Shown here piece after piece: positions 9,172 through 17,971 of a DNA stretch of 64,000 nucleotides. Every line of letters starts with the position of its first letter. The stretch's first letter is position 1. The notes under the pieces are model-generated. The model was given only the letters and a program-made list of their open reading frames with translations, searched no databases and had not been told where the DNA came from. This stretch comes from Lacrimispora indolis DSM 755 (GTDB lineage: Bacteria > Bacillota > Clostridia > Lachnospirales > Lachnospiraceae): NCBI RefSeq assembly GCF_000526995.1, contig NZ_AZUI01000001.1, positions 124,001 through 188,000 on the forward strand, in the 5' to 3' direction. Made by a program: the position numbers and the translations under genes.

Positions 9172-9960
9172 TTATTTCACCGCACCAGATGTCATATCGG
9201 AACGGAAATACCGGTTTAAGAACATGTATAACAGTACCGACGGAAGAATCGCCAGAATCAGATATGCATAGAGCTGAGCCTGCATCTCCATGGTCATGTT
9301 CCCGGAATCTGTCAGGTAGGTAGTTGCCAGGGTGATGGTATACATGGGTTCTTTTGTTACAAAAATAAGCGGAATCAAATAGTTATTCCAGCAGTAGATA
9401 AAGCTTAACAGACATACATTTAAAATGGCAGGAAGCCCCAATGGAAGCATCACCCTCCTGTAAATCTGCATTGGCGAAGCGCCGTCAATGACAGCCGCTT
9501 CCAGCAATGCATCCGGAATGGTAGAAAAGTAATTTCTCATTGTAACCATCATATAAGGAGCATGAAAGGATGCCATGATAAGGATCATGGAAGTATAGGT
9601 ATTATTCAGCTTAAAGGTTTTGCCGAAAAATACAAGAGGTACCATGATGGCTGCCGGCGGCAGGGTAAGACAAGCCACCAGCAGATAATAAAGCAGCTTT
9701 TTCCCTTTAAACTGAAACTTCGAAAACCCATAGGCCGCCAGCGAAGAAATCACTACCACGATTGCAGTTGATACAATTGATATGAATACACTGTTAAACA
9801 GCACTCTGGGGTAACTGATTCTGGGATGGTTGAGCACCGCTTCATAATTTCCCAAGCCGTTAATTGCCAGGGACTCTTTAAAGGCTACGAACAGAGGATA
9901 ACACCAGATCGCGGCCATAGGCAGTAAAATCAGCCATTTCCATAGATATTTTCTTTTCAC
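9172..9960 (-). CDS. carbohydrate ABC transporter permease, MalG type
   Basis: 262 residues with six predicted membrane helices. The cytoplasmic EAA loop is EAAVIDGASPMQIYRRVMLP, the contact site for the ATPase. It starts at GTG (9960) with GGAGG seven bases ahead, ten bases after the MalF-type gene. CUT1 importers need an MsmX-type ATPase; no ATPase gene occurs in the operon or anywhere in this window, so a shared genomic ATPase must energise it. It takes up the oligosaccharide later handled by the two sulfatases and GH43. Confidence 0.88.
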   Translation of the reverse strand: MKRKYLWKWLILLPMAAIWCYPLFVAFKESLAINGLGNYEAVLNHPRISYPRVLFNSVFISIVSTAIVVVISSLAAYGFSKFQFKGKKLLYYLLVACLTLPPAAIMVPLVFFGKTFKLNNTYTSMILIMASFHAPYMMVTMRNYFSTIPDALLEAAVIDGASPMQIYRRVMLPLGLPAILNVCLLSFIYCWNNYLIPLIFVTKEPMYTITLATTYLTDSGNMTMEMQAQLYAYLILAILPSVLLYMFLNRYFRSDMTSGAVK

Positions 9961-9969
9961 GGTATCCTC

Positions 9970-10854
9970 CTATTCTTCTTCTGATTTTTCATAGCCTCTG
10001 TTCTGGACCATCGCCATGGTAAGGGCAATGACCAGAATGATGATTCCTATGGCTGATGCCTGGCCTCCGTTGTATTCATCCAGGGATTTCCGAAATAGAA
10101 ACGTAGTTAAAAACTCCGTCGACCTTCCCGGACCTCCGCCGGTCATCAAAAAGACAATATCAAAGGTTTTCAGCGATCCTACAATGCCAAGCATGATCAG
10201 ACTGGCCGTTGTCCCTTTCAGCATTGGAAGGGTAATGGAAAACAAGGTTCTGAAAAATCCGGCCCCATCCAGCTTCGCTGATTCATAAATCTGTTCATCA
10301 ATGGCCATAAGCCCTGCATAATAGGTCATCATGCTGAATCCCATCCAGTTAAAGATATTTACACAGATGATGGAAAACAGAGCATATTTCGGATCTCCCA
10401 GCCAGGATACGGCCAGGGACTTAAGGCCGATATTTGTCAGCATAATGTTCAAGGCTCCAATGTTTGTGTCCAGTATCATCCTGAAAATGGTAGCCAGTAC
10501 CACTGGAGCCATAATAACCGGCAGAAAAAACAACCCCTTAAAAGCTGTGTTTCCGCGAAATCTTTCTTTCAGCACAACTGCCAGCAGCAACCCGATAACT
10601 GCCTGTACAAATACCGTGGCCGCAAAAAAGATCAGATTATTTTTCAGGGCGATAAAAAAAGTGGGATTGGTCAGGGTATTGATGTAATTTTCCAGTCCGA
10701 TGAACGTCATGTCTTTACTGATGCCATCCCACTCGTGGAAACTGGTAAAAAAGGTGTAGCCGATACAATAATAGAGCAATACTCCGCTGATTAAAAATAT
10801 GGGTATTAATAGCAAGTATGGTGTTGCTTTTTTTCCGAATTTCAATTTCTTCAT
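9970..10854 (-). CDS. carbohydrate ABC transporter permease, MalF type
   Basis: 294 residues, six predicted helices. The EAA loop reads ESAKLDGAGFFRTLFSITLP and the preceding helix FNWMGFSMMTYYAGL is typical of UgpA/MalF-type subunits. It pairs with the MalG-type subunit. The AGGGG site is directly against the first ATG, so a TTG three codons in (MKFGKKATPY) is a possible true start. It follows the binding protein gene by 17 bases. Confidence 0.88.
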   Translation of the reverse strand: MKKLKFGKKATPYLLLIPIFLISGVLLYYCIGYTFFTSFHEWDGISKDMTFIGLENYINTLTNPTFFIALKNNLIFFAATVFVQAVIGLLLAVVLKERFRGNTAFKGLFFLPVIMAPVVLATIFRMILDTNIGALNIMLTNIGLKSLAVSWLGDPKYALFSIICVNIFNWMGFSMMTYYAGLMAIDEQIYESAKLDGAGFFRTLFSITLPMLKGTTASLIMLGIVGSLKTFDIVFLMTGGGPGRSTEFLTTFLFRKSLDEYNGGQASAIGIIILVIALTMAMVQNRGYEKSEEE

Positions 10855-10871
10855 CCCCTGCTGCCATTCAT

Positions 10872-12233
10872 TTATTTGAGTTTCTCATAAGCACTCTGCA
10901 CTTCCTGCAGCGCTTTTTCAATATCTTTTCCTGTTACAACATCCTGCATTGCCACACCCAGTGCCGATACCAGCTCCTTATCATTAAGGAATCGCTTCCC
11001 TGCACTGTTTTTTATCAGTTCCGTAGTATAAGGAATGATTTCACGCTCTGATTCTGCTGCCAGTGAATCAATGTTTTCAGGAGTAACGTTGACATTAGCC
11101 GGGGTACCATTTAACTGGTTGGCCATGATCTGGCTGCCCTCTCCCTGTGTCATAAATTCCATCAAAAGAATGGCCGCTTCCTTGTTTTTTGCATCTTTAT
11201 TGACAGCAACCGCAATATCGGTGCTAACTACTGCTTTTGACTCGTAAGGTCCGATCTGGGGAAGAATAAACATTCCGAATTCATCATCATTGGTGGCACC
11301 GTTATATTTTGGTCCGCCCTGCTGAAGTGCTCCCGGCTGCCAGGACCCGGTCATAAACATCACAGCTTTTCTGTCAAAAAAATATTTAATAGATGCATCA
11401 GGATACATCTGAAGACCAATGGCACCATCCTGGAACATTTTATCTTCAAACATCTGTTTCCATGCCGTCATGGTATCCACAAATACCTGATCGGTCCATG
11501 GAATTTTTCCCTCTTCCGCCTCATAGAATTTTCCCGGTCCGAACTGCTGGCTTAAGGCATTGAACATATCCACACATTTATCAGCCTCTTTTGCACCGTA
11601 CACCACCGGAACGATATCCGGGTACTTTTCCCTTAAGGTTTCAACAATTTCCTTCCACTCTTCATAGGTGGCCGGAGTTTTTGTAATTCCGGCTTCATCA
11701 AGAAGAGTTTTATTATACATCACAAACTGCTGCCCGCTTACGTTGACGGGAAGTGCCACGTAATTTCCGTTTACATCTTTACATTCATTGATAGCATCAG
11801 TTAAAAATTTTGATTCCCAGCCGGCCCCGAAGCTGTTTTCCGCAATCGGTCCCAGGGGTTCTAAAAACTTTGAATATTGATTCAGCATCGCACCTGTCTG
11901 CATCCCCATCAGGTCAGGACCTTCTCCTGATGCAATGGCCACCTGCAGCTTTTTCTGATAATCGGGCAGCTCTCCTCTCCAATACTCCAGATCAATATTA
12001 GGATAAGCGGCTTCAAACGCCGGTTCCAGCTCTGCAATCTGCTTATCCGTCGGCTGCCAGGACCAGAATACCACCTTCTGTTTCTCACCCTCTGCAGCCG
12101 CTGCCCCTGTCTGCCCCTGGGAAGTCTCCGCTTTGGTTTCTTCATTTGTCTCTGTCTTTGTTTCCGCTTTGCCGCAGGCCGTCAGTGACAGCATAAGGAG
12201 CAGCCCTCCTAGTGCCAACCATCTCTTTTTCAT
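10872..12233 (-). CDS. extracellular solute-binding lipoprotein (CUT1, family 1)
   Basis: 453 residues. An N-terminal lipoprotein signal (MKKRWLALGGLLLMLSLTAC) places Cys20 as the lipidated residue, followed by a Glu/Thr-rich linker and a MalE-like two-lobe sugar-binding domain (VVFWSWQPTDKQIAELEPAF at its start; VMFMTGSWQPGAL in the middle). I chose the ATG at 12231-12233 because GGAGG lies ten bases ahead; a TTG five codons earlier coincides with that site. First gene of the sulfated-glycan operon, directly behind the promoter at 12276-12304. Confidence 0.9.
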   Translation of the reverse strand: MKKRWLALGGLLLMLSLTACGKAETKTETNEETKAETSQGQTGAAAAEGEKQKVVFWSWQPTDKQIAELEPAFEAAYPNIDLEYWRGELPDYQKKLQVAIASGEGPDLMGMQTGAMLNQYSKFLEPLGPIAENSFGAGWESKFLTDAINECKDVNGNYVALPVNVSGQQFVMYNKTLLDEAGITKTPATYEEWKEIVETLREKYPDIVPVVYGAKEADKCVDMFNALSQQFGPGKFYEAEEGKIPWTDQVFVDTMTAWKQMFEDKMFQDGAIGLQMYPDASIKYFFDRKAVMFMTGSWQPGALQQGGPKYNGATNDDEFGMFILPQIGPYESKAVVSTDIAVAVNKDAKNKEAAILLMEFMTQGEGSQIMANQLNGTPANVNVTPENIDSLAAESEREIIPYTTELIKNSAGKRFLNDKELVSALGVAMQDVVTGKDIEKALQEVQSAYEKLK

Positions 12234-12275
12234 AATAAATACCTCCAATTTTTATTAACTTCTTTTACTTGCTTC

Positions 12276-12304
12276 ATTATAACAGGGAGAAAATTCGCTC
12301 TCAA
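12276..12304 (-). promoter_or_regulatory. sigma-A promoter of the sulfatase/ABC operon
   Basis: On the minus strand TTGAGA (12299-12304), a 17-base spacer and TATAAT (12276-12281), 43 bases upstream of the binding-protein start. The near-consensus boxes suggest either a fairly strong promoter or one controlled by a repressor; the AraC-type regulator would bind farther upstream (12305-12390), where the sequence is AT-rich. Confidence 0.7.
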
Positions 12305-12389
12305 CTAAACTATTTTCATATTTACTATAAATTTTTAACAATCAGGATTTCGATTATGGTATTCTCTGATTGCTTATGATTTCCCATTT

Positions 12390-12434
12390 AAAAATAAGAG
12401 GCAGCTCTATGCAAAAGAGCCGCCCCTTATTTTT
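12390..12434 (-). terminator. intrinsic terminator after the muramic-acid operon
   Basis: Minus strand: AAAAATAAGGGGCGGCTCT, a seven-base loop, then AGAGCTGCCTCTTATTTTT. The stem is almost perfect (one or two mismatches) and flanked by A and T tracts, so it may stop transcription in both directions. It overlaps the stop codon of the serine hydrolase gene. Confidence 0.75.
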
Positions 12435-13449
12435 AAAGGTTCCTTACAGCCATATTAAGATAAATTTCATTCATCTTCTTTCTCACCCTTAAGAACTCCT
12501 CATTATTCCTGCTGGGATGAATCCTGTTTGTCAGCAGAATGAACCCTTTTCTGCTCCTCAAATCCATCAATACAGAAGTTCCCGTAAATCCGGTATGATA
12601 AAGGGTATCCCTTCCATACTCCTTGCTCCAGCCCAGAGTGCGTTCAAACTTTATCATGCTGCAAAGTTTTTCAAACATCTCCTCTCCAAACAATAGCTGG
12701 GAATGTTCCAGATACGCCTTAACAAACTTCGCCGCATCCTCCAATGTGGAGAACAAACCGGCGCTGCCGCATTGTCCCAGCAAGTAAGCCTTGGTATCGT
12801 GGACCTCCCCGCAGATGCAGCCTCTTTGCTCTGTACATTCCGTTGGAATGCAGCGATCCCTGCCGCCATGAACGAAATAAGAGGTATCCGTCATACAAAG
12901 AGGACGGAAGATATGCTCCTGAAAGGTCTCCTCAAGGGTTGTATGATCCACACGCTCAATGATCTTTCCTAACAGGATATACCCCACATCTGAATACAGG
13001 AACCCTTCTCCCGCTACCCTTTCCCTGGGCGTTGTGTAGAGGTATTCCAGTAGATTTTCCCGGCTCCAGCTTTCCTTGTTCCGTATCTCCGCAGGAAGCC
13101 CGCTTGTATGAAGCAGCAAGTGCTCCACCGTTATATCCCCATAGGAAAACCGGTCCAGGATCTCTTTCACAGGAGCAGAAAGACTTATGGCTCCGTTTTC
13201 CGCCAGCTGGAGAATCCGGGTGGCAGTCCCAATGACCTTTGTCAGCGAAGCGAGATCGTAATACATTCCTGCTTCCACATTCCGGTCACAATAGGGCGCC
13301 AATGCCCCCTGATTTCCGATGTACATCAGGCGGTTTCCCCGGTCACTGACAAAGCCCAGGCTGGCTCCCCGTATCACCTGTTCTCCAACCAGCTGTTCCG
13401 CCATTTCTTTCAATATTTTTTCATTCTCATCATTCCAGGCTCTTTCCAT
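12433..13449 (-). CDS. serine hydrolase, beta-lactamase/class C esterase family (YbbE-like)
   Basis: 338 residues. The S-x-x-K nucleophile motif is SLTK in YYDLASLTKVIGTATRIL (about residue 67), the second motif YSD is in FLYSDVGYILLGKIIE, and the third is HTG in LYHTGFTGTSVLM. No signal peptide. In Bacillus subtilis a relative (YbbE) lies in the muramic-acid recycling cluster with murQ, murR and murP; the same association here suggests a role in cutting or de-esterifying muropeptide-derived compounds. That role is inference. It overlaps murQ by 20 bases and is the last gene of the operon. Confidence 0.8.
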   Translation of the reverse strand: MERAWNDENEKILKEMAEQLVGEQVIRGASLGFVSDRGNRLMYIGNQGALAPYCDRNVEAGMYYDLASLTKVIGTATRILQLAENGAISLSAPVKEILDRFSYGDITVEHLLLHTSGLPAEIRNKESWSRENLLEYLYTTPRERVAGEGFLYSDVGYILLGKIIERVDHTTLEETFQEHIFRPLCMTDTSYFVHGGRDRCIPTECTEQRGCICGEVHDTKAYLLGQCGSAGLFSTLEDAAKFVKAYLEHSQLLFGEEMFEKLCSMIKFERTLGWSKEYGRDTLYHTGFTGTSVLMDLRSRKGFILLTNRIHPSRNNEEFLRVRKKMNEIYLNMAVRNL

Positions 13450-14365
13450 CTGTATAAACTCCGTTTTTCACAGCCCCAATGGCCTTCCTCACCTGACCGC
13501 CGGACTCTGAAAGAGCCTTCTGAGCCTGGTCTTTTTGGCAGCCGCATTCGATCATCACAATGGCAGCGGCCACCTCCTTGTCTGCCTCATATAGCACCTT
13601 GAGAGCCAGCTCCTCTTCAGCACCTGTTATTTCCCCGATCATCTTAACAGCCCGTTTCACAAGTTTTTCATTGGTGGGCTGCACATGGACCATGTAGTTC
13701 CGATATACTTTCCCAAGCCTTACCATGGCTGCGGTGGATAGCATATTGACCACCATTTTCTGGGCAGTCCCTGCCTTCATTCTGGTGGATCCGTTGATCA
13801 CCTCCGGTCCCACTACCGGGGCAATGGATATATCCGCGATCTTTGCCATGGCGCTGGCCTGATTGCAGGTGACGGAAATGGTAAAGGCACCTGTTTGTTT
13901 GCCGAATTCCAAAGCAGCCATTGTATAGGGAGTTCTTCCGCTGGCAGCAATGCCGATCACACAATCATCGGAGGTAAGTTTTACCCGTTTTAAATCCTCC
14001 AATGCCAGTTCTTCTGAATCTTCTGCGCCCTCCACCGCTGTATACATGGCTTCATCTCCGCCTGCAAGAAGACCAAAGGCCCGGGTCGGCGGTACACTGT
14101 AAGTAGGAGTCAGTTCCACCGCATCCAGTGTGCCCATCCGACCGGATGATCCTGCACCGCAGTAAATGATCCGCCCGCCTTTTTTAAAACGATCCACAAT
14201 TGCCTCCACTGCTTCTGCGATCTGGGGAAGCACCTTTTCTATGGCTTCCGCCACTTTTTTGTCTTCATTATTTATTAATGTAACGATTTCCAATGATTCC
14301 AGCCTGTCAATGTTCCGGGTGGATTCATTGGTGGATTCCGTTGTAAGCTTTTCTATATTGCACAT
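13430..14365 (-). CDS. murQ: N-acetylmuramic acid 6-phosphate etherase
   Basis: 311 residues, the usual length. It cleaves the D-lactyl ether of MurNAc 6-phosphate to give GlcNAc 6-phosphate in the cytoplasm. The SIS fold is seen in YCGAGSSGRMGTLDAVELTP, which contains the Glu equivalent to E. coli Glu83 (DAVE), and the second catalytic Glu lies in AVEGAEDSEE. GSTRMKAGTAQKMVVNML is the other family signature, and a C-terminal UBA-like helical bundle (ALKVLYEADKEVAAAIVMIE) is present. AGAGGAG precedes the ATG. Its place behind a PTS and an RpiR regulator fits muramic-acid recycling. Confidence 0.95.
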   Translation of the reverse strand: MCNIEKLTTESTNESTRNIDRLESLEIVTLINNEDKKVAEAIEKVLPQIAEAVEAIVDRFKKGGRIIYCGAGSSGRMGTLDAVELTPTYSVPPTRAFGLLAGGDEAMYTAVEGAEDSEELALEDLKRVKLTSDDCVIGIAASGRTPYTMAALEFGKQTGAFTISVTCNQASAMAKIADISIAPVVGPEVINGSTRMKAGTAQKMVVNMLSTAAMVRLGKVYRNYMVHVQPTNEKLVKRAVKMIGEITGAEEELALKVLYEADKEVAAAIVMIECGCQKDQAQKALSESGGQVRKAIGAVKNGVYTDGKSLE

Positions 14366-14374
14366 AAAACTCCT

Positions 14375-15229
14375 CTATTTTTTTATTTTCAGCCCCTCTA
14401 CCATTTTTCTGGTTTTGATCAGCTCCACCTCATAATGCTCTAAATTCTCCTGGATCACTCCCATGTACAAAAGATCCGCCATCATGATGGAGGTATGAAG
14501 AGAGGTAAACGCACCGATCCGCATGACTTTTTCATTGTCCGGCACATGGAGGCATATATCTGCAATTTCCTGAAGGGGAGAATCTCCCCTGCGGGTGATC
14601 GCTATGACCGATGCCCCCTGTTTTCCTGCTGCCCTGCAGGCATACAGAACTTCCTGGGACTGTCCGCTGTAGGAAAATGCGATCACCACATCCCGTTTGT
14701 CAATGTAATTAAAAAACTCCACCATCATATTGATATCCTGGTAAAAATTCGCATTGATGTCAGCCCGTTTCAGTTTATGGAACAGATCATAAGCCGGCAG
14801 CGAAGAACTTCCGATTCCAACCAAATAAATTCGCCGGGCTTTCTTTACTTTGCTGATTGCTTTTTTTAATGCATCTTTATCCAGCTGATAGAAAAAATCC
14901 TGAAATGCCGCATCCACCAGGGCATCCATTTTTCGGCACAGGGTATCTAAATCATCTTCTCTGGAGATAATGGGATCCACCATATCTTCCTTATCATTTT
15001 GGGCATCGGTCGCAGCAAGTGCCAGCTTAAAGCCTTCCAGCCCGTCAAAGCCAAGCTTCTGAACATAACGGATCACAGAGGCGGAGGATACCCCGCTTTT
15101 TCCTGCAATATCCACTGCCGTCATTCCAAGGCAGTTTTTGGTATCTGACAATACAAAATCCGAGATCTTCTTCTCTGCTTTGCTCATTTCATTGTATTGT
15201 TCTCTTATTTTTAACCTGACTGATTCCAT
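14375..15229 (-). CDS. RpiR/MurR-family transcriptional regulator
   Basis: 284 residues. N-terminal RpiR helix-turn-helix (residues 1-77; AVDIAGKSGVSSASVIRYVQ as recognition region) and a C-terminal SIS sugar-phosphate domain (IYLVGIGSSSLPAYDLFHKL; VIAFSYSGQSQEVL). MurR-type members sense MurNAc 6-phosphate. A TGTAATTATATTACA palindrome at 17974-17988, the form bound by RpiR regulators such as HexR, lies just upstream of the operon promoter and is the likely target. The gene sits between the PTS genes and murQ with an AAGGAGG site. Confidence 0.88.
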   Translation of the reverse strand: MESVRLKIREQYNEMSKAEKKISDFVLSDTKNCLGMTAVDIAGKSGVSSASVIRYVQKLGFDGLEGFKLALAATDAQNDKEDMVDPIISREDDLDTLCRKMDALVDAAFQDFFYQLDKDALKKAISKVKKARRIYLVGIGSSSLPAYDLFHKLKRADINANFYQDINMMVEFFNYIDKRDVVIAFSYSGQSQEVLYACRAAGKQGASVIAITRRGDSPLQEIADICLHVPDNEKVMRIGAFTSLHTSIMMADLLYMGVIQENLEHYEVELIKTRKMVEGLKIKK

Positions 15230-15255
15230 TCCGCCTCCTTCTGTATCCGCTTATA

Positions 15256-15729
15256 TTACAGCATATTTAAAATGGACTGGTCCGACTCATTGGGCAGCAT
15301 CTGAGCCGTCACGCTCACTCCCAAACCTATCATTTCCCGGATATCCTTTTCATCTTCTTCCGTCAGATTCACTGACTTTTTAATGGGTCTGCTTCCTTCT
15401 CTTTTTGCCACATTTCCCACGTTAAAGGCCTTGATGGGAACTTCAAAGCGGATCAGTTCCGCCATATCCGTCACGTTTTTGGTGATCAGAAATACCCTCT
15501 CCCCTTCATAAGCCTTTTCCGCAAATTTTTCAGCCGCCCGTTTTAAAGACAGGATGGAGAGCTTTACGCCTGCCGGTTTTGCCATCTTAAGGCCTGCAAT
15601 GATCATCTCATCCTTAACCGCCTCATCGTTGACCACTATGATCCGGCTGGCTCCTACGGTATTGGTCCAAACCATAGCCACCTGACCATGGATCAGCCTT
15701 TCATCTACTCTTGCATGCACTATTGCCAT
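15256..15729 (-). CDS. PTS mannose/fructose/sorbose-class IIB subunit
   Basis: 157 residues, soluble. The phosphorylation site is His14 in VDERLIHGQVAMVW. It takes phosphate from IIA and passes it to the sugar during import by IIC-IID. NDEAVKDEMIIAGLKMAKPA is the next family signature. Fourth of four PTS genes here; the RpiR regulator follows after 26 bases. Confidence 0.92.
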   Translation of the reverse strand: MAIVHARVDERLIHGQVAMVWTNTVGASRIIVVNDEAVKDEMIIAGLKMAKPAGVKLSILSLKRAAEKFAEKAYEGERVFLITKNVTDMAELIRFEVPIKAFNVGNVAKREGSRPIKKSVNLTEEDEKDIREMIGLGVSVTAQMLPNESDQSILNML

Positions 15730-15752
15730 GGATTTTCCTCCTTTTCTTGTCC

Positions 15753-16178
15753 CTATTCTTCCAGTTCACATGCTTCATCTGATGGTTGAAAATACATCAT
15801 ATGCTGTTTTCCCATCTCAAGGGAGGCATCCAGAAGCTCTTTGATATCTGAAATCATTGCTCTGGACATATAGGCATGGAGTACCATAGGAAGGCTGATA
15901 CCTCCCACCACCTCCATATTTTCATGGACACCGGACATTTTCAGTCTGGAGGCCACATTAAAGGGGGAGCCTCCCGTCAGATCCGCAAGCACTGCCATTG
16001 ATTCACAGTCCTTCAGCCGCCTGATCGCTGACCTCAGCTTTTCTGCCAGAACTTCCATGGAATCCTCTGGCTTAAAATCAACTGCTTCATAATATTCTGT
16101 CTCTCCAGCCAGCAGTTTTAAACCGCTGGTCAAACCGGAGGCATATTCTCCATGACCGGTTACTATGATTCCAATCAT
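15753..16178 (-). CDS. PTS mannose-class IIA subunit
   Basis: 141 residues; a ManX-type IIA domain with the active His9 in IIVTGHGEYASGL. Asp in LADLTGGSPFNVAS is the second conserved site residue. It accepts phosphate from HPr. It lies between IID and IIB in the operon, GAAAGGA ahead of ATG. Confidence 0.92.
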   Translation of the reverse strand: MIGIIVTGHGEYASGLTSGLKLLAGETEYYEAVDFKPEDSMEVLAEKLRSAIRRLKDCESMAVLADLTGGSPFNVASRLKMSGVHENMEVVGGISLPMVLHAYMSRAMISDIKELLDASLEMGKQHMMYFQPSDEACELEE

Positions 16179-16214
16179 ACCACTATTTCCTTTCCTGTTT
16201 CAACTTCCATTTTT

Positions 16215-17054
16215 CTAAAACAAACCGGCTGCAAAGGTCAGCATGGACTGCAGGTTGCCAAGTAACATGCCTAAAACAATCAGAATGAAAATCAATTTTG
16301 TGGAATCCACCTTCTTCTTTCCCAGAAGCCAGTATGAAAATGCAACGATTCCTAAAGGAAGCAGGGAGGGCATGATTTTATCCAGCATATCCTGTAAGGC
16401 AAAGGTCACTTCTCCCATGGTAAACTGTAGATCCGTATTGTATTTGATTACGGAAGGGATCAGCGCCCCTACCACGGTCAAGCCCAGGATGCTGGCAGCC
16501 TCTGTTACAGGAGAAATCTTATCCGCAAATCCGGTCGCAAGCTTTCGCCCGGACTGATAGCCAATGCTGGTGAATTGATACCGTATCCATAAAATTCCCC
16601 CGCAGGCAATGAGAGGGATAATAAGTCCAACGGGATTCCCCTGCATGGCAATATAAGATGCAATGGAGAACACGATGGCCCGGTAGATGGCAATAAACAG
16701 AGTATCGCCAACTCCCGCAAACGGGCCCATAAGTCCGGTTTTTAAACCGGTAATAGCCTCTTCCGCCTCAATTCCCAGTTCTTCCTCCAAAGCCATATCC
16801 GCACCGATGATCAGATGAGACATTGCCGGTGTTGTGTTAAAGTAACCCAGGTGCATCTTTAATGCCCGTTTCATCTTCTCCGGCTCCCCGGAGTACAGCC
16901 GTTTTAAAACCGGCATGATGACATAGGCATAGCCAAGGCCCTGCATTTTTTCATAATTCCAGCCAAATTGTAAAGTGAACAGATTGCGCAGATATACTTT
17001 TCTGATATCGCCTTTTTCCAACTTCCCGTTTCCTGTCTGGTTTTTATCAGCCAT
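16215..17054 (-). CDS. PTS mannose-class IID subunit
   Basis: 279 residues. Cytoplasmic start KVYLRNLFTLQFGWNYEKMQGLGYA, then GLMGPFAGVGDTLFIAI, the central IID signature, and a hydrophobic C-terminal half. With IIC it forms the membrane channel that moves the sugar to IIB. Its ATG overlaps the IIC stop by eight bases, indicating coupled translation. Confidence 0.92.
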   Translation of the reverse strand: MADKNQTGNGKLEKGDIRKVYLRNLFTLQFGWNYEKMQGLGYAYVIMPVLKRLYSGEPEKMKRALKMHLGYFNTTPAMSHLIIGADMALEEELGIEAEEAITGLKTGLMGPFAGVGDTLFIAIYRAIVFSIASYIAMQGNPVGLIIPLIACGGILWIRYQFTSIGYQSGRKLATGFADKISPVTEAASILGLTVVGALIPSVIKYNTDLQFTMGEVTFALQDMLDKIMPSLLPLGIVAFSYWLLGKKKVDSTKLIFILIVLGMLLGNLQSMLTFAAGLF

Positions 17055-17835
17055 CGATTTCTACCTCCTCATCATCCAATGTCTGCACTGCCGCCCGGTC
17101 CCTTGCTCCTGTAAGATGAAGTGCTGCCAAAGCCAGGCCGACCAATGCGGCCGCCATAACGGTAAAGGTACCGCCTCCAAAGGCAATCAGCACAAAGCCG
17201 AAAATAAAATAGGGATAATATTTTTTAATAGGAAGATAGCGCATCAGGATAGCCATACCCATTGCAGGAAGAATGGCGCCTGCGGTTTTAAGGCCAGTCA
17301 TGAACCAGGCCGGAATTACAGCGTTTACTCCATTAACCACAGCCTCGCCAAAGCACAGCCCCAACGCAACGGGTATTACCCTTGACAGGACCCAGGGAAG
17401 CAGTCCCAGGAGATTTGCCCGTTCCACTCCTTTGTAATCCCCCTTTTCCGCACAGCGGTCTGCGTAATGCTGAAAGAAAGAGTTTGTCATCCTTCCCAAA
17501 ATATCCATCTGGGTCAGCAATAGTCCGATGGGAATCGCAAGACCGATGCCATATTCAGCTCCCTGTCCCGAAATAATTGCATAAGCGGTCCCCATGATCG
17601 CTCCTGATAAATAGTCCGGAACCGTGGCACCCCCATAAGTAGCAACTCCCAATGTCATCAGCTGCAAAGTCGCACCAACCACCAGACCTGTCTGTAAATC
17701 TCCCAATAATCCCCCGGTAATCACTGCCGCGAACAACGGGGTATACAATCCGCATTGAATGGAAATCTGATCCACTACAGCAATCACCGTATACAGAATC
17801 AATCCAATGACGACCAGCATAGAAACTCCCTGCAT
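17047..17835 (-). CDS. PTS mannose-class IIC subunit
   Basis: 262 residues, strongly hydrophobic with about eight membrane segments. Family motifs include GGLLGDLQTGLVVGATLQLM and GGATVPDYLSGAIMGTAYAI. First gene of the muramic-acid operon; AGGAGG stands six bases before the ATG. MurNAc importers described so far (MurP) are glucose-class IIBC proteins, so a mannose-class carrier next to murQ is unusual. Confidence 0.92.
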   Translation of the reverse strand: MQGVSMLVVIGLILYTVIAVVDQISIQCGLYTPLFAAVITGGLLGDLQTGLVVGATLQLMTLGVATYGGATVPDYLSGAIMGTAYAIISGQGAEYGIGLAIPIGLLLTQMDILGRMTNSFFQHYADRCAEKGDYKGVERANLLGLLPWVLSRVIPVALGLCFGEAVVNGVNAVIPAWFMTGLKTAGAILPAMGMAILMRYLPIKKYYPYFIFGFVLIAFGGGTFTVMAAALVGLALAALHLTGARDRAAVQTLDDEEVEIDG

Positions 17836-17901
17836 GGTTTACCTCCTTTTCCTGCCTCATGCCTTTTCACTTCATAGGCAATATGTATGGTTTTTTATGA
17901 T

Positions 17902-17949
17902 ATAAGCGCTTATGTTTGTTATTATAGCATGCATGTAACATTTTTACAA
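17902..17949 (-). promoter_or_regulatory. promoter with cre-like operator for the muramic-acid PTS operon
   Basis: Minus strand TTGTAA (17944-17949), 17-base spacer, TATAAT (17921-17926). Eight bases downstream of the -10 box is the perfect palindrome ATAAGCGCTTAT (17902-17913), close to the ideal CcpA cre form with a central CG. A site at this distance would block RNA polymerase clearance, implying carbon catabolite repression. Confidence 0.65.
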
Positions 17950-17971
17950 TATATTAAAATAATAAGTTATA

